From NCBI GenBank assembly GCA_029215795.1, contig JARDYH010000004.1, positions 212,824,517 through 212,888,516 on the forward strand: a DNA stretch of 64,000 bases, read 5' to 3'. Source of the stretch: Anniella stebbinsi. Its lineage: Eukaryota; Chordata; Lepidosauria; Squamata; Anniellidae. The notes beneath the pieces are model-generated. The model ran no database searches and was not told where the DNA came from. It saw only the letters and a program-made list of their open reading frames with translations. Positions 1 through 11,149 of the stretch are shown in pieces (positions within the stretch are counted from its first letter, which is position 1; every line of letters starts with the position of its first letter). Made by a program: the position numbers and the translations under genes.

Positions 1-40
1 AATTTTCGTAGGAGAAATTTTCAGCACAGCACTAATTAGC

Positions 41-82
41 ACTTCCTGTGGTAGCAAATTCCATAGTTTAACTGCATGTATT
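41..82 (-). repeat. CR1 LINE 3'-region fragment
   Basis: The stretch reading CTTCCTGTGGTAGCAAATTC and onward matches the minus strand of the reptile CR1 3' region seen more completely at 5541-6300 and 28460-30110. It is a short relic with no coding content. Confidence 0.5.
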
Positions 83-418
83 TCAAGGTGAGTTTCACTA
101 TTCTATTTGGGTGAAAGATGAAAGGAATTTCGAGGGAAGAAAAAGCGGTCCAGCAAGACTAGCAAAAGTTGTCAAGGGAGCAGTTTGCACTTCCTAACCT
201 GGGACCTACCCCTCCCCCCCAAAAAAAACATTAATGCAGGGGGTTGTTGAACTTGTACTGTGGGTGTCATCTGCCTCTCACTGTCACTCCATGTTTTGAT
301 GTCACCACACAGTTATGCCTAAAGCGAGATTAGTTATGGTTCTGTTCAGGAAAAGCATCAGGGAAGTTTAAAGAAAAGCAAAACTATTTTTCAAAACACA
401 AGATAACTTTTTTTTTAG

Positions 419-567
419 AGTGAATGGTTCTGTATATCCCTGGTATAGAGCCAAGGTGGACCAGTTAGTGGAACATGGAATGACATCCCAGGGGGTTGGG
501 GTGATGAAAGCTCATCGAACTGGATCCCATAACTCGATTTCTCTGACATCCTTACCCATGGCTGTCA
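419..567 (+). other. Candidate internal coding exon (unidentified)
   Basis: Seen: a long T tract ending in TTTTTTTTAG precedes position 419 (good acceptor), and GTAAGT begins at 568 (consensus donor). Between them one frame is open (49 codons from 420, including PWYRAKVDQLVEHG). The exon would end in phase 1, which fits the candidate acceptor at 1746/1747. I do not recognise the peptide and cannot assign a function. It may be the 3' part of a gene whose remaining exons lie left of the window, a decayed exon, or chance. The frame stays open past the donor to 674, so openness alone proves little. Confidence 0.25.
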
Positions 568-1165
568 GTAAGTTGGATTTTCGCTCAGTAGCCAACCAGG
601 CGTTCTCATATACATCAGACAGAAACAACAAAAATACAGAATGTCAACCTTCAAGGAAATCAAACGAAGTGTAATGATAAGAAAATAAGAAACTCTTTAA
701 CAAAGGGTTAACAACTCATTTGTATACTAGAAATTAATTAAAATAGTTTAGTCCAATGAGCTGTGTTATCATCTGCTGAAAAAATAATAAAAAGCACTTC
801 CTCTACCCTAGAGCTAGCTTCACAAATTTAACAGTATGGTATATCATAAAATAATCTGACTCAGCCAATGAAAATGAGATTTTGTTTAAAGGGGAATTAT
901 CTCTACTGCCAGCAGTAAGGCGATCATGGTACCAGATTCTCAAATCTAAATACAATGGCCATTCCAAAAAAGAGTGAACCAAATCCTTTGCCTTCTTGCA
1001 TCCATCTAGACAATGGTATGTGTGTGGTATTTTGTGCCTGTATTTTTTTTAAAGGGAAAAACAGGCTTCGAAGGAATAGACTCTTCTGCATCACACACAA
1101 CCCAAATGATCAATATAACAGTTTCACTAGTCCTAAACGCTGACTTGAGAATTTGAATGGAAGGT
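568..1165. other. Intronic/unique sequence, possible alternative exon
   Basis: Mostly AT-rich unique sequence. A frame from ATG 955 runs to a donor-like GTATGT at 1016 and also ends in phase 1, compatible with the acceptor at 1746. It lacks a convincing upstream acceptor and has an in-frame stop at 916-918, so I treat it only as a possible alternative exon. Confidence 0.2.
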
Positions 1166-1167
1166 AG

Positions 1168-1217
1168 TAGAATCAGTCATAGAACAGTATAGCCTTGGTC
1201 ATCGAGTCCAACCTCTG
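1168..1217 (-). repeat. CR1 LINE extreme 3' end
   Basis: Contains GGTCATCGAGTCCAACCTC, the reverse complement of the reptile CR1 terminal segment that reads in the plus sense at 53918-53998. A short, diverged relic. Confidence 0.5.
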
Positions 1218-1265
1218 ATTACTAATTAGGCTGTGTGTAACGATGAAAGAACTGAGTTTTTGTAT

Positions 1266-1330
1266 TCTTATTTATTTATTTATTTATTTTATATTTCTGT
1301 ACCACCCAATAGCTGAAACTCTCTTCATGT
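1266..1330 (-). repeat. L2-type LINE 3' tail
   Basis: An ATTT microsatellite followed by TACCACCCAATAGCTGAA, the reverse complement of the L2-like 3' terminus (GGGCGGTATAAAAAT then AAATA repeats) seen intact at 57996-58150. Confidence 0.6.
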
Positions 1331-1746
1331 TCTAATTTTAGAACCTAACAAAATAACTGCATTATAAAATGTATAGTCTAAAAATTACTCACAGTTTAAA
1401 AAAATATGGACCCAGTTATGGTGTTTCCCCACAAAATACTCTCATTGCTGTCTCAGAAATATACAGGAAATAGGACGCTATACCAAAGTGAAGATGACTA
1501 TCAAGCCTAGCCCATTATTAGTGCAGAATTTATATTATAAACGATATGGACAAAGGAGTTGTAAGACCCATATCTGGATGAACGAACTTAGCAAAATGTA
1601 ATGCTATTGTAAAGGTGAACAGAAATGCCATTTCCAAATGTTGACCCCATCATTCTATGAGCAGCTAAATGTTCAAGTTGCTATTCGTAGGTCTTCCAGC
1701 AAATATTAGAATTTAATTACTATTTTTTTTCTTTTGTCCTTTGCAG

Positions 1747-1802
1747 GTCATGAATGTCTTGCTCAAATGTTTGAGAATTTAATGCAATGGTGTGATGAGT
1801 AA
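1747..1802 (+). other. Candidate terminal coding exon (unidentified)
   Basis: Seen: a strong polypyrimidine tract (about 1721-1742, ending TCCTTTGCAG) places an acceptor at 1745-1746. The following bases complete a codon and read HECLAQMFENLMQWCDE, then TAA at 1800-1802. Its start phase fits both upstream donor sites (567/568 and 1015/1016). An AATAAA lies at 2628-2633. Inference: this could be the last coding exon of an unidentified gene. The peptide is not recognised and no transcript evidence is visible; chance is a real alternative. Confidence 0.25.
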
Positions 1803-2676
1803 CACTTCTATTCCTGAGAATTCCATAATGTAAAAATGGTAAGTTAGGAAATGTAAGCTAAAATATTGCCTTATAAAAAGAAAGGTGGCCTTTATGTTTG
1901 CTCTCCTGTTATTCCCATTCATATGAGCAAGGCTGGGGAAAATGGTCATTCTAGAATCACAGTAAAGAATATGAAAAATATTCCCAGGTTAAAGAGATGT
2001 ATGTCCTGCTTTGAAGTCATGCCCACAGGCAAGGGTAAGTTGATCACTTGCTGTTGGCTACACTTGACAAGGCAATCTACGTTTTCAATCTATGACACTT
2101 TCAGAGTCAAGTCAAGGTTTTATGCCCCTTACAGACTTGTATCATATCTCAAAGTCTATCCAGTGCTGTTTCAACATGAAGTAGTACTGGATAAAAATGA
2201 TGGTGTTTAGTTCACTCACACCAATGGTACATGTCAATATATAATAGTATGGTTTACCCAACATTTATAAAGTCCATGTAAATAACAAAATGGGCAGTGG
2301 GGGACTTAGCATGGCTGCTCTTCCCAATGCCGGCCAAGTGGGTGCATGCTGCACGCTCTACTTCCATGGAGATGATGTGTGAAGCCAGGGACTCAGCTGA
2401 TGCAGAGAGCAGCAATGTTGGCTGAGTTCTTTTTTTGTGATAGGAGAGGCATGGAACTCAGTGCCTCTCCCAGCATGGAGAAAGGCAAAATGGCCAGCGG
2501 AGCAGTGCAATGACAACAGTGGACATGGCCTGGCCCAGTGACATTATCTGGCCTACAGTGGCCCTGGGGGAGGGGAACAATCCATCCCCCGGTAGACATA
2601 CTGATCTGAAGCTGTAAGCTTCTGAGAAATAAACCTACCTGCCAAATGCCGTCTCCTTGTGATGTGACTTGATTTG
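1803..2676. other. No recognised feature (possible 3' UTR)
   Basis: If the exon at 1747 is real, this would be its 3' UTR up to the AATAAA at 2628. Otherwise it is unique sequence; open frames on the minus strand at 2393-2938 are not supported as genes. Confidence 0.2.
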
Positions 2677-3043
2677 GGGCAGTATCCAACTGTGTTATTC
2701 CACTAGTGTCAATGATGTTGCACAAGCAGAAACTAGGGGTGCAAGAGGAGAATCTATCTAAAGTTACATTTGTGCAAGTGCAGTTGCGCAACCACTTGTG
2801 CAAGACACTCGCACAATCTGTTGTACGGCTGCTTGTGCATAACTTTTGTGCAACCCATTGTGTAACCTGTCGTGCACCTGGATGCACATTCTGCTGGCAC
2901 AACCCACTGGGCAACCGGTTGTGCAACTGCTTGCACAACCAGTTTTGAAAGTGTAACGGGCAACCGCTTGTGCAACTCGCAGATTCAGCAGAGCTCTGCT
3001 AGCGCTATTTGAGTGTGAGGAATTATACCATTGGATACTGCCC
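2677..3043. mobile_element. Foldback/MITE-like element with degenerate TTGTGCAAC array
   Basis: GGGCAGTATCCAA at 2677-2689 is exactly inverted as TTGGATACTGCCC at 3031-3043. Between about 2710 and 2985 the sequence is a degenerate array of TTGTGCAAC-like words in both orientations (TTGTGCAACCC, GGTTGTGCAAC, TTGCACAACC). This gives a highly self-complementary interior. No transposase is seen and no TSD was identified. Confidence 0.5.
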
Positions 3044-4019
3044 TTGGACACCTAACTTTGAAACAAAACATTTGTAATTCACTGCACATAAGTAACTGGC
3101 AATTAGCTATGCCATAGGCGCAGTTAAGAGGCCATGACATTAAGAGAGCCCAGGCTGTAAAGAGAGACCCTGCCTTTGTCAAGGAGAATTAAGAAGTCCT
3201 TGAAAAGGGGGCATGGGAAAGAAATTAAAATGTAAAATAGCATAAAAATCATTAGGTAGAGAAACTCAATATGCTCTGGATAGAAAGTTAGGTATCGGAC
3301 AGATTGCAGGATTCTCCTACTGCGAAAAGAACAACTGGACTATGAAATAGTCCTGTTAATAAAGCAGCATTTAAAAAGGCAAGAATGTGAGTAATGTACA
3401 ATTTAAATTATCCAGATAGATAAAAGCTAGATTACCTCTACTGGAAGCAATAAGACCAGGGGGTACAATGTGCTAGCAAGTGATACGTGACCCAATTCAG
3501 TACAACTATCAAATAATAAAAGAGGAAACTATGTGAGAATTGTAATCTAGAAACAGAGATGTTAGCAGCCCTTTTCAAAGCCACAAAACAGAGTCAAGTG
3601 ACAACTGATAGGTTATTTCCTTTGGATTGAGTCACATCTGAATAAAGTGTTATGGTCCACTCCTCTGTTTATGCTCAGATTTGGATTCAGAAAATGGAAC
3701 TTTTTTTCTCTGAATTGAGGGAATAGCTTGGTTTATTTCAAGCCTGTTTCTGGGTCAAATTGACCTTTGTCGTGTCTCCAGTGATGTCACTGGGAACATC
3801 ATGGAATCTGATCTCCCCTCCTTCGACTTTCCCTGGCAATCCTCCAAAAACATCACCTCCTGCACACCTTCCTCCATCCATGCCTCCTCTTTCACCCACC
3901 CATCCAACCGGCATGTTGGTCTGGTAGCAGCATGCCAGGCACTAGAGGTAAGGAGAATCACCGACACCTTCCCACCACTGTTGGAACTGCAAGGAAGGTT
4001 AAACAGTGGTGGTAATTGG
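3044..4019. other. No recognised feature
   Basis: Unique, AT-rich to about 3780, then a C-rich stretch to 3990 that keeps frames open on both strands. No splice, RNA or repeat hallmark was recognised. Confidence 0.4.
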
Positions 4020-4830
4020 GGTGTTTGCCTGTTCCAGATGGGGTTGCTCTCCCTCTGAAGGAGCAGGTCCATTGTCTGGGGGTGTTCCTGGATCCATCTT
4101 TGTCACTGGATACCCAGGTGGCCTCGAAGGCCCAGAGTGTCCTTTAGCAACTTCGATTAGTATGTCAGCTATGCTCTTTCCTGGATAGGGATAGCCTAGC
4201 CAAAGTCATTCATGCACTGGTAACCTCATGATTAGACTACTGTAATGTGCTCTCTGTGGGGCTACCTATGTGTGTGTGTGGTTCAGAAGCTGCAGTTTGT
4301 GCAGAATGCATCAGCTAGGGTGCTTACTGGGATGCCTAGCTCTACCCACATAAAACCTGTGTTAAAAGAACTACACTGGCTGCCTGTTAGCTACCAAGCC
4401 ACATATAAGGTATATTATCCTATAAAGCTCTAAACAACTTGGGACCAGCATACCTAGCAGACCACCTTCCCTTATATACACTCAGATTACATTTACGATC
4501 ATCAGAGAAGATCCTGCTCGTCATTCCAAGACAAACAGAATGATGTCATGAAGAACCCTGACAGCAGGCCTTCTCTGTAGCTGCACCCACCCTCTGGAAA
4601 ACCCTCCACCATGTGGTTGGGAAGGTAGAAAATGTAACATTCTTCAAATGCCTCCTGAAAACATATATTTTTAGGCACACTTTCCCTGGACTATAACTTA
4701 TTCTGGTTGTAGATGACATTTTAAAAGTTTTAAATCTTGACTTTGTATATATTATGGTTTTAATTGTAAAGTGTCCACAGAGCCTTGACTGTTGGGCAGT
4801 ATAAATATGTAATAAATAAATAAATGAATA
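4020..4830 (+). mobile_element. L2-clade LINE, 3' end (5'-truncated)
   Basis: The coding remnant at about 4170-4440 shows the L2/CR1-clade C-terminal signature: LDYCNVL, then VQNASARVLTG, then LHWLPV. This is the end of ORF2 after the reverse transcriptase. A 3' UTR follows, ending GGGCAGTATAAATATG plus an AATAAATAAATA tail near 4800-4835. The frame is broken by a stop right before the LDYCN motif. In the family, ORF2 encodes an endonuclease-reverse transcriptase; only its non-catalytic tail is left here. Confidence 0.75.
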
Positions 4831-4914
4831 AATAGTAGGTGGAAGGAGTTGGGATAAGGGGATCTGGAAGTGAGTGGGTGGGTGAAAAAGAGGGTGAACA
4901 TCTTCAACTCAGAT

Positions 4915-5195
4915 TATATTTATTTATTTATTGCATTTCTATACCACCCAATTGCTGAAGCTGTCTGAGTGGTTTACAAAAATTAAAACCATGAAAACCA
5001 TTCAAAATATAAAACAAACAACAACATAAAAACCTAATATAAAATACAGTATAAAAGCACACCCAGAATAAAACCAAGCAGTCATGCAGAAATCAATACA
5101 GATTTGAAATACAAATTACAACAGCAAAGTTAAAAATTAAGCTGATGAACTGTTAAAATACCGAGAAAATAAAAAAGGCTTTCACCTCATTATAA
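4915..5195 (-). mobile_element. L2-type LINE 3' UTR/tail
   Basis: Begins with TTTATTTATTTATTGCATTT and TACCACCCAATTGCTGAAG, then an A-rich UTR matching 15300-15500 and 58060-58150. Reverse orientation relative to the L2 just upstream. Confidence 0.7.
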
Positions 5196-5540
5196 TCTGA
5201 GCCTGAGGGGGAAAACAAACTCTTGAGGCTGTAAAGCTTGCCTCATATTTGTAGTTGCATCATGTATTACTTTTCTTCTTTTTTTTAATGCAAATCTTCA
5301 AAACTGCATAGCAAACACAGAGACTCTGGCTGACAGTCTTCTATCCTTGATTGAACATGATCAAGGTGATGACCCCACCCACTTTAGGGAGCCTTCATCC
5401 TTATATACATGTTTGTCATTCCCAGGATCTCTGCCCCCACCAAATATATTTAGATGGTTTCCTCTACAAAACCAAAAGGGAGTTCACAGAATGAGTGCCT
5501 TCAACAACACAACAGATGCCTGAACCTTTCATTAAAACAT
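5196..5540. other. No recognised feature
   Basis: Short unique spacer between an L2 tail and a CR1; only a T-rich run near 5273-5287. Confidence 0.4.
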
Positions 5541-6300
5541 ATGAGCCATGCTGGATCAGCCCAAGGTCAATCTAGTCCAGCATTCTGTTCACACTATGGC
5601 CAACCAGCTACCCACAGGAAACTCACAAGTAGGATATGAGAACAATAGCACCCTCTTTCCCATGTATTCCCAGCAACGGGTGCATATAGGCATAATGCCT
5701 CTGATACCAGAGGTAGCATATAACCATCAGGACTAGTAGCCATCGATAGTCTTCTCCTCTATGAATTTGTCTAACACTCTTTTAAAGCCATCCAAATTGG
5801 TGGCCATCACAATATCATACGGAAGTGAATTCCATATTTTAACTATGCACTATGTGAAGAAGGACTCCCTTTTATCTGTCCAGATTCTCCCACCAATCAG
5901 CTTCATGGGATCACCCCATTGGATTCTAGTATCATGAGAAAGGTAGAAAAATGTCTCCCTATCTACTTTCTCCACACCCTGCATAATTTTGTACACTTCT
6001 ATCATGTCTCCCCTTATTTATTTTTTTCTTAGGTAAACAATCTCAGCTGCTGCAACCTTTCCTCATCGGGAAGCAGCTCCAACCCCTTGATCATTTCAGT
6101 TGCCCTTTTCTGCACTATGTCTAACTCTACAATATCCTTCCTAGGTGCAGTGACCAGACCTGTGCACAGTATCCCAAGTGTGGTTGCATCTTAGATTCAT
6201 TTAAAGAGAGCATGATCTTTTCAGTTTTATTTTTGGTTCCTTTCCTAATTATGCCTCCCATTGAATTTGCCTTTTCCACAGCAACCCCATGAATGATATC
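5541..6300 (-). mobile_element. CR1 LINE, 3' region
   Basis: Starts with GCCATGCTGGATCAGCCCAA, the reverse complement of the reptile CR1 terminal sequence, and continues through the segment with CATCATGTCTCCCC-type words (near 6002-6014) to GAATTTGCCTTTTCCACAGC near 6263. In coding sense this is the C-terminal ORF2 and 3' UTR. It is saturated with stops, an old copy. Confidence 0.75.
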
Positions 6301-7420
6301 TTTTGAGGATATAGAACTGACAGCACAGTGGACCTGATCCAGATCAGGTTCTTAGCACGAGGCTTTAACCCTCTGAAATAAATGGGTCCTTTATTGGCAA
6401 TGCAAATTGCAGCCTCAAGGTGGGATGTGTGCATGGATCCAGATCGGGACCACAATGGAGGACAAAGGGTTAAAACTTATTCCCATGCTAAGGTCTTGAT
6501 CTGAACTGCAGCATCCCCTGTGTAGGTGGTTTATAAGAAAACACTGTTGCACTCAAGGATGGAACTACACCAAAAATGTAATGTGTAGTTTGACCCTCCC
6601 CCACCCCCAATTCTCTCAAATTCGACATCCTACCTAGTTTACTACTCTCGTTTGCTCTTTCTTTTCGGGGATTAGGAGTATAAAATATTAATATGGTCAC
6701 AGTGCTGGAAGGAAGAGTGAGGCAGTACAGATGCATGAAAGGAGGAACAGACTTGTCCGATAAACCTGGATTCATTTCAGAGTATTATTGAACTGGAAGG
6801 AAAGAGGTGAAGTAATGGATACAATTTGACCAAAGGAAGCAAAACGAAACAAAACAAGCAAACACAGCACACATCAGGGATCCTGACGTGTAATCCATTT
6901 GTATCCATTTAATTGCAAATGCCACCAAACGTGGTAGGAAAGAATTATGAATTAGGAGCCTTACAGAGAAATAGGAGGAAGCCTCCGTTTGCTAGTAGGA
7001 ATGAGGAAAAAGAACAAGCAGGTTTGCTAATGCCACAACGGTTCATTTTTAGGCGAACTTTGTATTCCTCACCTATAAATGACCTGGAGGTGTAATTTCA
7101 AGATACAGTGGAGCAAAGGAAACACTTCTTGAAATGAAGGCAATAATTTCCACAGATGGCGGAGTTAACGGATGGATGGAAAGGTTCTCCCTGACTGTCA
7201 TCATGTGCAGCACACTGGACTCCATATGGGTGGTGGGACATACAGGTAGCTGAAATTATAAATATGAAAAGGATACAAACTGTGAAGCTGAGTAAAGGAG
7301 CTGATGCCCACAATGAAAGGCGGGTTGGAAACAAGGGAAGCAGCTCGCATTATCTCAGTGCCAAAAGGAGCAAATCATACATGGCTTATTCAGTTAGGTG
7401 AGTCTAATTTGTAGATTTTT
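6301..7420. other. No recognised feature
   Basis: Unique sequence between a CR1 and an MITE; a C-rich patch near 6594-6608. Nothing coding is supported. Confidence 0.4.
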
Positions 7421-7955
7421 CAAAGTACAGCTCCCAGCATTCCTTACTGTTGGCCAAGTAGGCTGGGGCTGGTGAGAGCTAGGGTGTCCAGATGGCCCGG
7501 GGTTTCCCGGTCCTAACCTGGAAACCTAGGCCAATCCGGGGCAACCGGGGGGCAGCGGGGGAAAACCGGGGTGGCAGGGGGTCACGCGGTGCTGGCGGGA
7601 GGCGGGCAGCGCGAGGCACTTACCTGCTGGGGCATCCGCTTCCCTCCGTGCTCGGAATCTACTGAGAAACCGGCTTCGCGGCCTGTCCCTCAGTAACGCG
7701 CCGGGTGATGACGTCATCACCCGGCGTGTACTGAGAGACAGGCCAGGAAGCCTGTTTCTCAGTAGATTCTGAGCACCGGAGGGAAGCGGACGCCCAGGTA
7801 AGGAGCGCGGGGCGGCGTGGCGCAGCGCGAGGGGGCGGCGGCACGGGCGCGCAGGGGGGGGGGTGTTTTGGGGGGGGTGGCGGGGAGGGGGGTTCCGGGA
7901 TTTTGATTGTCATAATCTGGTCACCCTAGTGAGAGCTCAAGTCCAAAACATACGG
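7421..7955. mobile_element. hAT-type MITE, split by a later hAT insertion
   Basis: CAGCTCCCAGCATTCCTTAC at 7428 onward and CAAGTCCAAAACAT at 7937 onward are the two halves of the common element carrying GGAGTTGTAGTCCAAAACAT words (compare 27281-27400, 34145-34279, 58393-58527). The hAT at 7480-7928 interrupts it. Confidence 0.6.
7480..7928. mobile_element. Non-autonomous hAT, GC-rich, with palindromic module
   Basis: Termini TAGGGTGTCCAGAT and ATCTGGTCACCCTA, with a perfect 8-bp TSD GTGAGAGC at 7472-7479 and 7929-7936. Inside, about 7615-7805, lies a palindrome with centre GGTGATGACGTCATCACC, bounded by CTTACCTG and CAGGTAAG. No transposase. The same module occurs in the elements at 22157, 38317 and 45296, which have different termini. 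Confidence 0.85.
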
Positions 7956-9072
7956 AGTGTACACGGATCACAAGATGTTGAGACATTAAATAGTTGTTGA
8001 AATGAAATAGTACCCATGGATCCAGGATCTGTCTTCCATTGATGACAATATTCTGCCATGGGAGATGCCTCCACCTGATTTTAATGGATGCCCTTCTGGC
8101 TTGCACCCACAACTCACCACACTCAGCAGGGTCCCCAACCCCTGTATGTAGGTTTTTTGAGAGGTGCTATGGGGAGGAGGCAGGCAGGGAAGTCTGCTTC
8201 CACCAGGCCAGTTGTATGAACCTGCATCTGGATCCAAACCACATCATGGCTTGATGGATTGAAAGGCAGATGCCAAGAGGCCACCTAGCCCCAGGGAATG
8301 CAGGTGCCTAAAGATCCAGGCTTGCCAGCTGCCAGATACAGAAGTGCTCATCTGAGGAAGAAGGACTCCTCTTGAGTAAAGGCATGCTCATGAATAAGGT
8401 TGTTCTTGTGAGCAGGCCATTCCACAGGTGGAACTGATGGCCTACAGCTGTACTCTGGGTGGGCCTTTGAAGGCTCAGGCTTAAAAGCTGTTAATTCCAG
8501 GCACAGGGTGCTGGTACAATGTCTGTACATCAGCTCCTTGCCTTGTGTGTCTCCTGATAGCCTAGCTTTTCCTGGGAACTCCCTCTGTTTGGAGTGCTAT
8601 TGACCTTCCCTTTGACCTCGACTAATTCCCAGGACACATGATTTTCAAACCTCCTGCTGCTTCTGTCTACAGCTACAAAATTGCCATCTCTGGGATGCAA
8701 TTCTAAGTAGGGAGGGGGAGTAATCTGTGTTGCAAACCTTGCTAGGTCTCAGTGCCCAGTTTGGGGGAGTACAGCCCTAAAAATGTCTCACCTCTGCCCC
8801 TCCTCCAGGATGCCCCCTTTCAGTGTTTAACACCAACTATTGATGGAGGGAACACCTCTGGAAGTAGGTCTATGGCCACAGGGCTCCCTGCAAGTGTAAC
8901 TGGGTCTTAGGGGACGATGTGCCCCACTCCCAACATCAGAGTTCCTTGATGTTGGCAGAGGAGCGGGTCCATCCGATCCCAATCCCTGGCAGCCAGCAGA
9001 TCTGGAGGTTAGACTCACTCTATTAATCTTCATCTTCAGCAAAAGCACATGCTATAAGGGTGGGAATCAATT
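7956..9072. other. No recognised feature
   Basis: Unique sequence of mixed composition; no repeat hallmark, splice pair or RNA gene recognised. Confidence 0.4.
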
Positions 9073-9080
9073 GTTTAAAC

Positions 9081-9489
9081 TAGGGATGGGTGAACGAGTG
9101 ATTATTGAGACCACCAAGTTTCTGGAAACATGGTTTTGCTGCTCATCTTATGCCTGATTCCCATTTGCACTTGTGATCAAAGGAAACTTTGGCAAATTGA
9201 CAGTGACTGGGGGGGGGGGGGGAGTTGCACACATTTGCCCAAATTTATGCAAATCTCCCCAGAGATTTACTCCCTAGGGGTAAAGTGGGGCTGAATCTAT
9301 CTACTAAGCGAATGTCTGCAAATTTAGGAATTTTACAAGAATCAAACTGGGAATCAGGAATGAGATGAATGCAAGCACGTATCCAATAATTTGCAAATGA
9401 TCTTGGTGGACCCGTGCTCATGTTTGGAGCCTCAAATGGGGCATGTTTGTATGTTTTGCAAGCAAAAACACAAATCTCATCCATCCCTG
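9081..9489. mobile_element. hAT-like non-autonomous element (old)
   Basis: Termini TAGGGATGGGTGA and CATCCATCCCTG with imperfect 8-bp flanks GTTTAAAC (9073-9080) and TTTTAAAT (9490-9497), six of eight matching. The interior has a G run at about 9210 and AAATTTGCAAAT-like words. No coding content. Confidence 0.6.
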
Positions 9490-9669
9490 TTTTAAATGCT
9501 CTCCCAGATGTTTTTTTAAAAAACCCTCATTGAACAGAGAAAGCTACTGTAATGTAACAGACAAACTCAGAACACCCCTTAGAAACTAGCTTTTCACAGG
9601 GAGTTTTTGATAAGAAGGAACATTCAAATATGCAGTTTCCACACCCACATTCTGTATTGGAAGAGTCCA

Positions 9670-9775
9670 TGGCTAGATGTACACTACTGGTTTATAATGG
9701 CATTGAAGTGCTTTGATAACTATTGGGCCACATCACACATCCCATGTACTGCTATCATAGTGTTATTTCCTGTTT
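9670..9775. repeat. Fragment of the GGCCAGATCTACAC-type MITE family
   Basis: TACACTACTGGTTTATAATG and the following TTGAAGTGC word resemble the core of the elements at 53555-53795 and 44060-44224. Neither terminus is intact. Confidence 0.4.
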
Positions 9776-9935
9776 TTTATTCAACATTATCCAAAATACC
9801 ACAACGAATGTCATTGTGTGTCCTAAATGTGCAAGAGGGATATAGCGTTACCATGATGGAATTGTAATATGGCACAAGGTATAGATTTGGCCCAAGGAAG
9901 GCATGTACCATTTGTTTTTCTGAAGATGAAGACTG

Positions 9936-10193
9936 AGGCCTAATCCACACTAAGCAGGATATAGCTGTATGAAAGCGGTATGAAAGCAGTATATAAGAGT
10001 CAGGGGCCACACCAAGCAGGATATAGCACCTTGAAAGCAGTGTGAAAGCGGTATGTGATATGTGTCTATGGGCCCCAACAGTTGTCAGTTCACTTCACTG
10101 CTGCTATAAAGCAGGAGTGTGTCTCCTGCCTCTTATATACAACTTCCATACAACTTTCATAGTGCTATACTATGCTTGCTGTGGATTAGGCCT
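9936..10193. mobile_element. MITE with AGGCCTAATCCACA inverted termini
   Basis: AGGCCTAATCCACA at 9936 is inverted at the right end (TGTGGATTAGGCCT, to 10193). The interior holds the family words AAGCAGGATATAGC and TATGAAAGCGGTATG, present twice because the left arm is duplicated. A 3-bp TGA lies on both sides if the termini are taken as GGCCTAATCC. The superfamily is unclear. Confidence 0.6.
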
Positions 10194-10724
10194 GAGCCTA
10201 AGCAGGGGCAGAATAATGATCTTCCATGAAGACTTTTAGCTGAGCAAAGCTATGGCTATGCATAGAGCTGCACAAGATGATCTCAGATGTTTATATGAAA
10301 ATATAGCATGCCATCAAGTTCTAATATTCTGCAGCTCATTCTAATATACATTCATAGATATTATTTTATTGTAATAGCAATAGATCACACACCAGAATAG
10401 CCATGAATGGATGTGTGGTTTCTCAGAAATAAAATAAGAACAATTGAGCTACTGGCTTCATAATAGCATTAAATGCTACAAAATAAGAGTATGTGTCAAT
10501 AGATGTACATTAGGGTTTTTTTCTACTTCATTGGGCATTTTCTCATCCTAATAAACCAAAAAGGCACATTTACAAAAGAAACGTTTAATAGATCTTGTAT
10601 ACATTGTTCTATTCAATTATTTGTTAACTATATTAACATGGCTATGTGATACGAATTCTGAAATTAGACTGTTAGAAAATTATTGTTAGCTTTAAAGGGA
10701 GCCAGTTTCATTAATGATTAGCTT
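10194..10724. other. No recognised feature
   Basis: AT-rich unique sequence, no hallmark. Confidence 0.4.
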
Positions 10725-10925
10725 TCATAAGAAGACATGGCAAAAGACATCGGGAAGTAGGCAACACTGCCCACACACCAGTGGAACCTACCGCTAGTGC
10801 AATAGGAAGCTAGCAGCTCCCAAGGCAAATGGAAATGAGCCAAAACATTCATATCTGGAATGGGGTCAGGTCTGTGGAGATTGTTGAAGGGAGTTACGCT
10901 GACCTGTCCCATTTTGAAAACGAAG
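10725..10925. repeat. Interspersed repeat shared with 40420-40600
   Basis: Words in the same order at both sites: a GGAAGC-CAGCAG pair, GAGCCAAAACATTCA (AAGCCAAAATGTTCA in the other copy), then TGACCTGTC. This shows a dispersed family, apparently a DNA-transposon derivative; termini were not resolved. Confidence 0.45.
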
Positions 10926-11149
10926 CATTTCAGTTGTTTTCCAGGATTGCTTTACAAAGTATTTCTGTTTAGAAAGGTGTGTTGATGATCACTGTTATAT
11001 ACCACCCATGGCTTCCTATTCATCCTTTGCTTCAACAAGGATAGGGCAAAAATGTATATTTTCTGGATAATCGCCCCATTAAGAAATGAGGATGGGTGGG
11101 GGCGGGAGATCTAAAGTATCATGGCTTTATAAAATATAATTAAAATTTT
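10926..11149. other. No recognised feature
   Basis: Short AT-rich unique spacer. Confidence 0.4.

Noticed and set aside
2393..2938. 181-codon open frame, minus strand, cysteine-rich
   Set aside because: Half of it is the TTGTGCAAC array read in reverse (Cys/Thr/Gln repeats), and the other half has no motif.
3755..4072. Pair of overlapping frames on opposite strands
   Set aside because: C-rich composition keeps both strands open; the end overlaps an L2.
7526..7913. Proline-rich open frames
   Set aside because: Artefact of the GC-rich hAT at 7480-7928.
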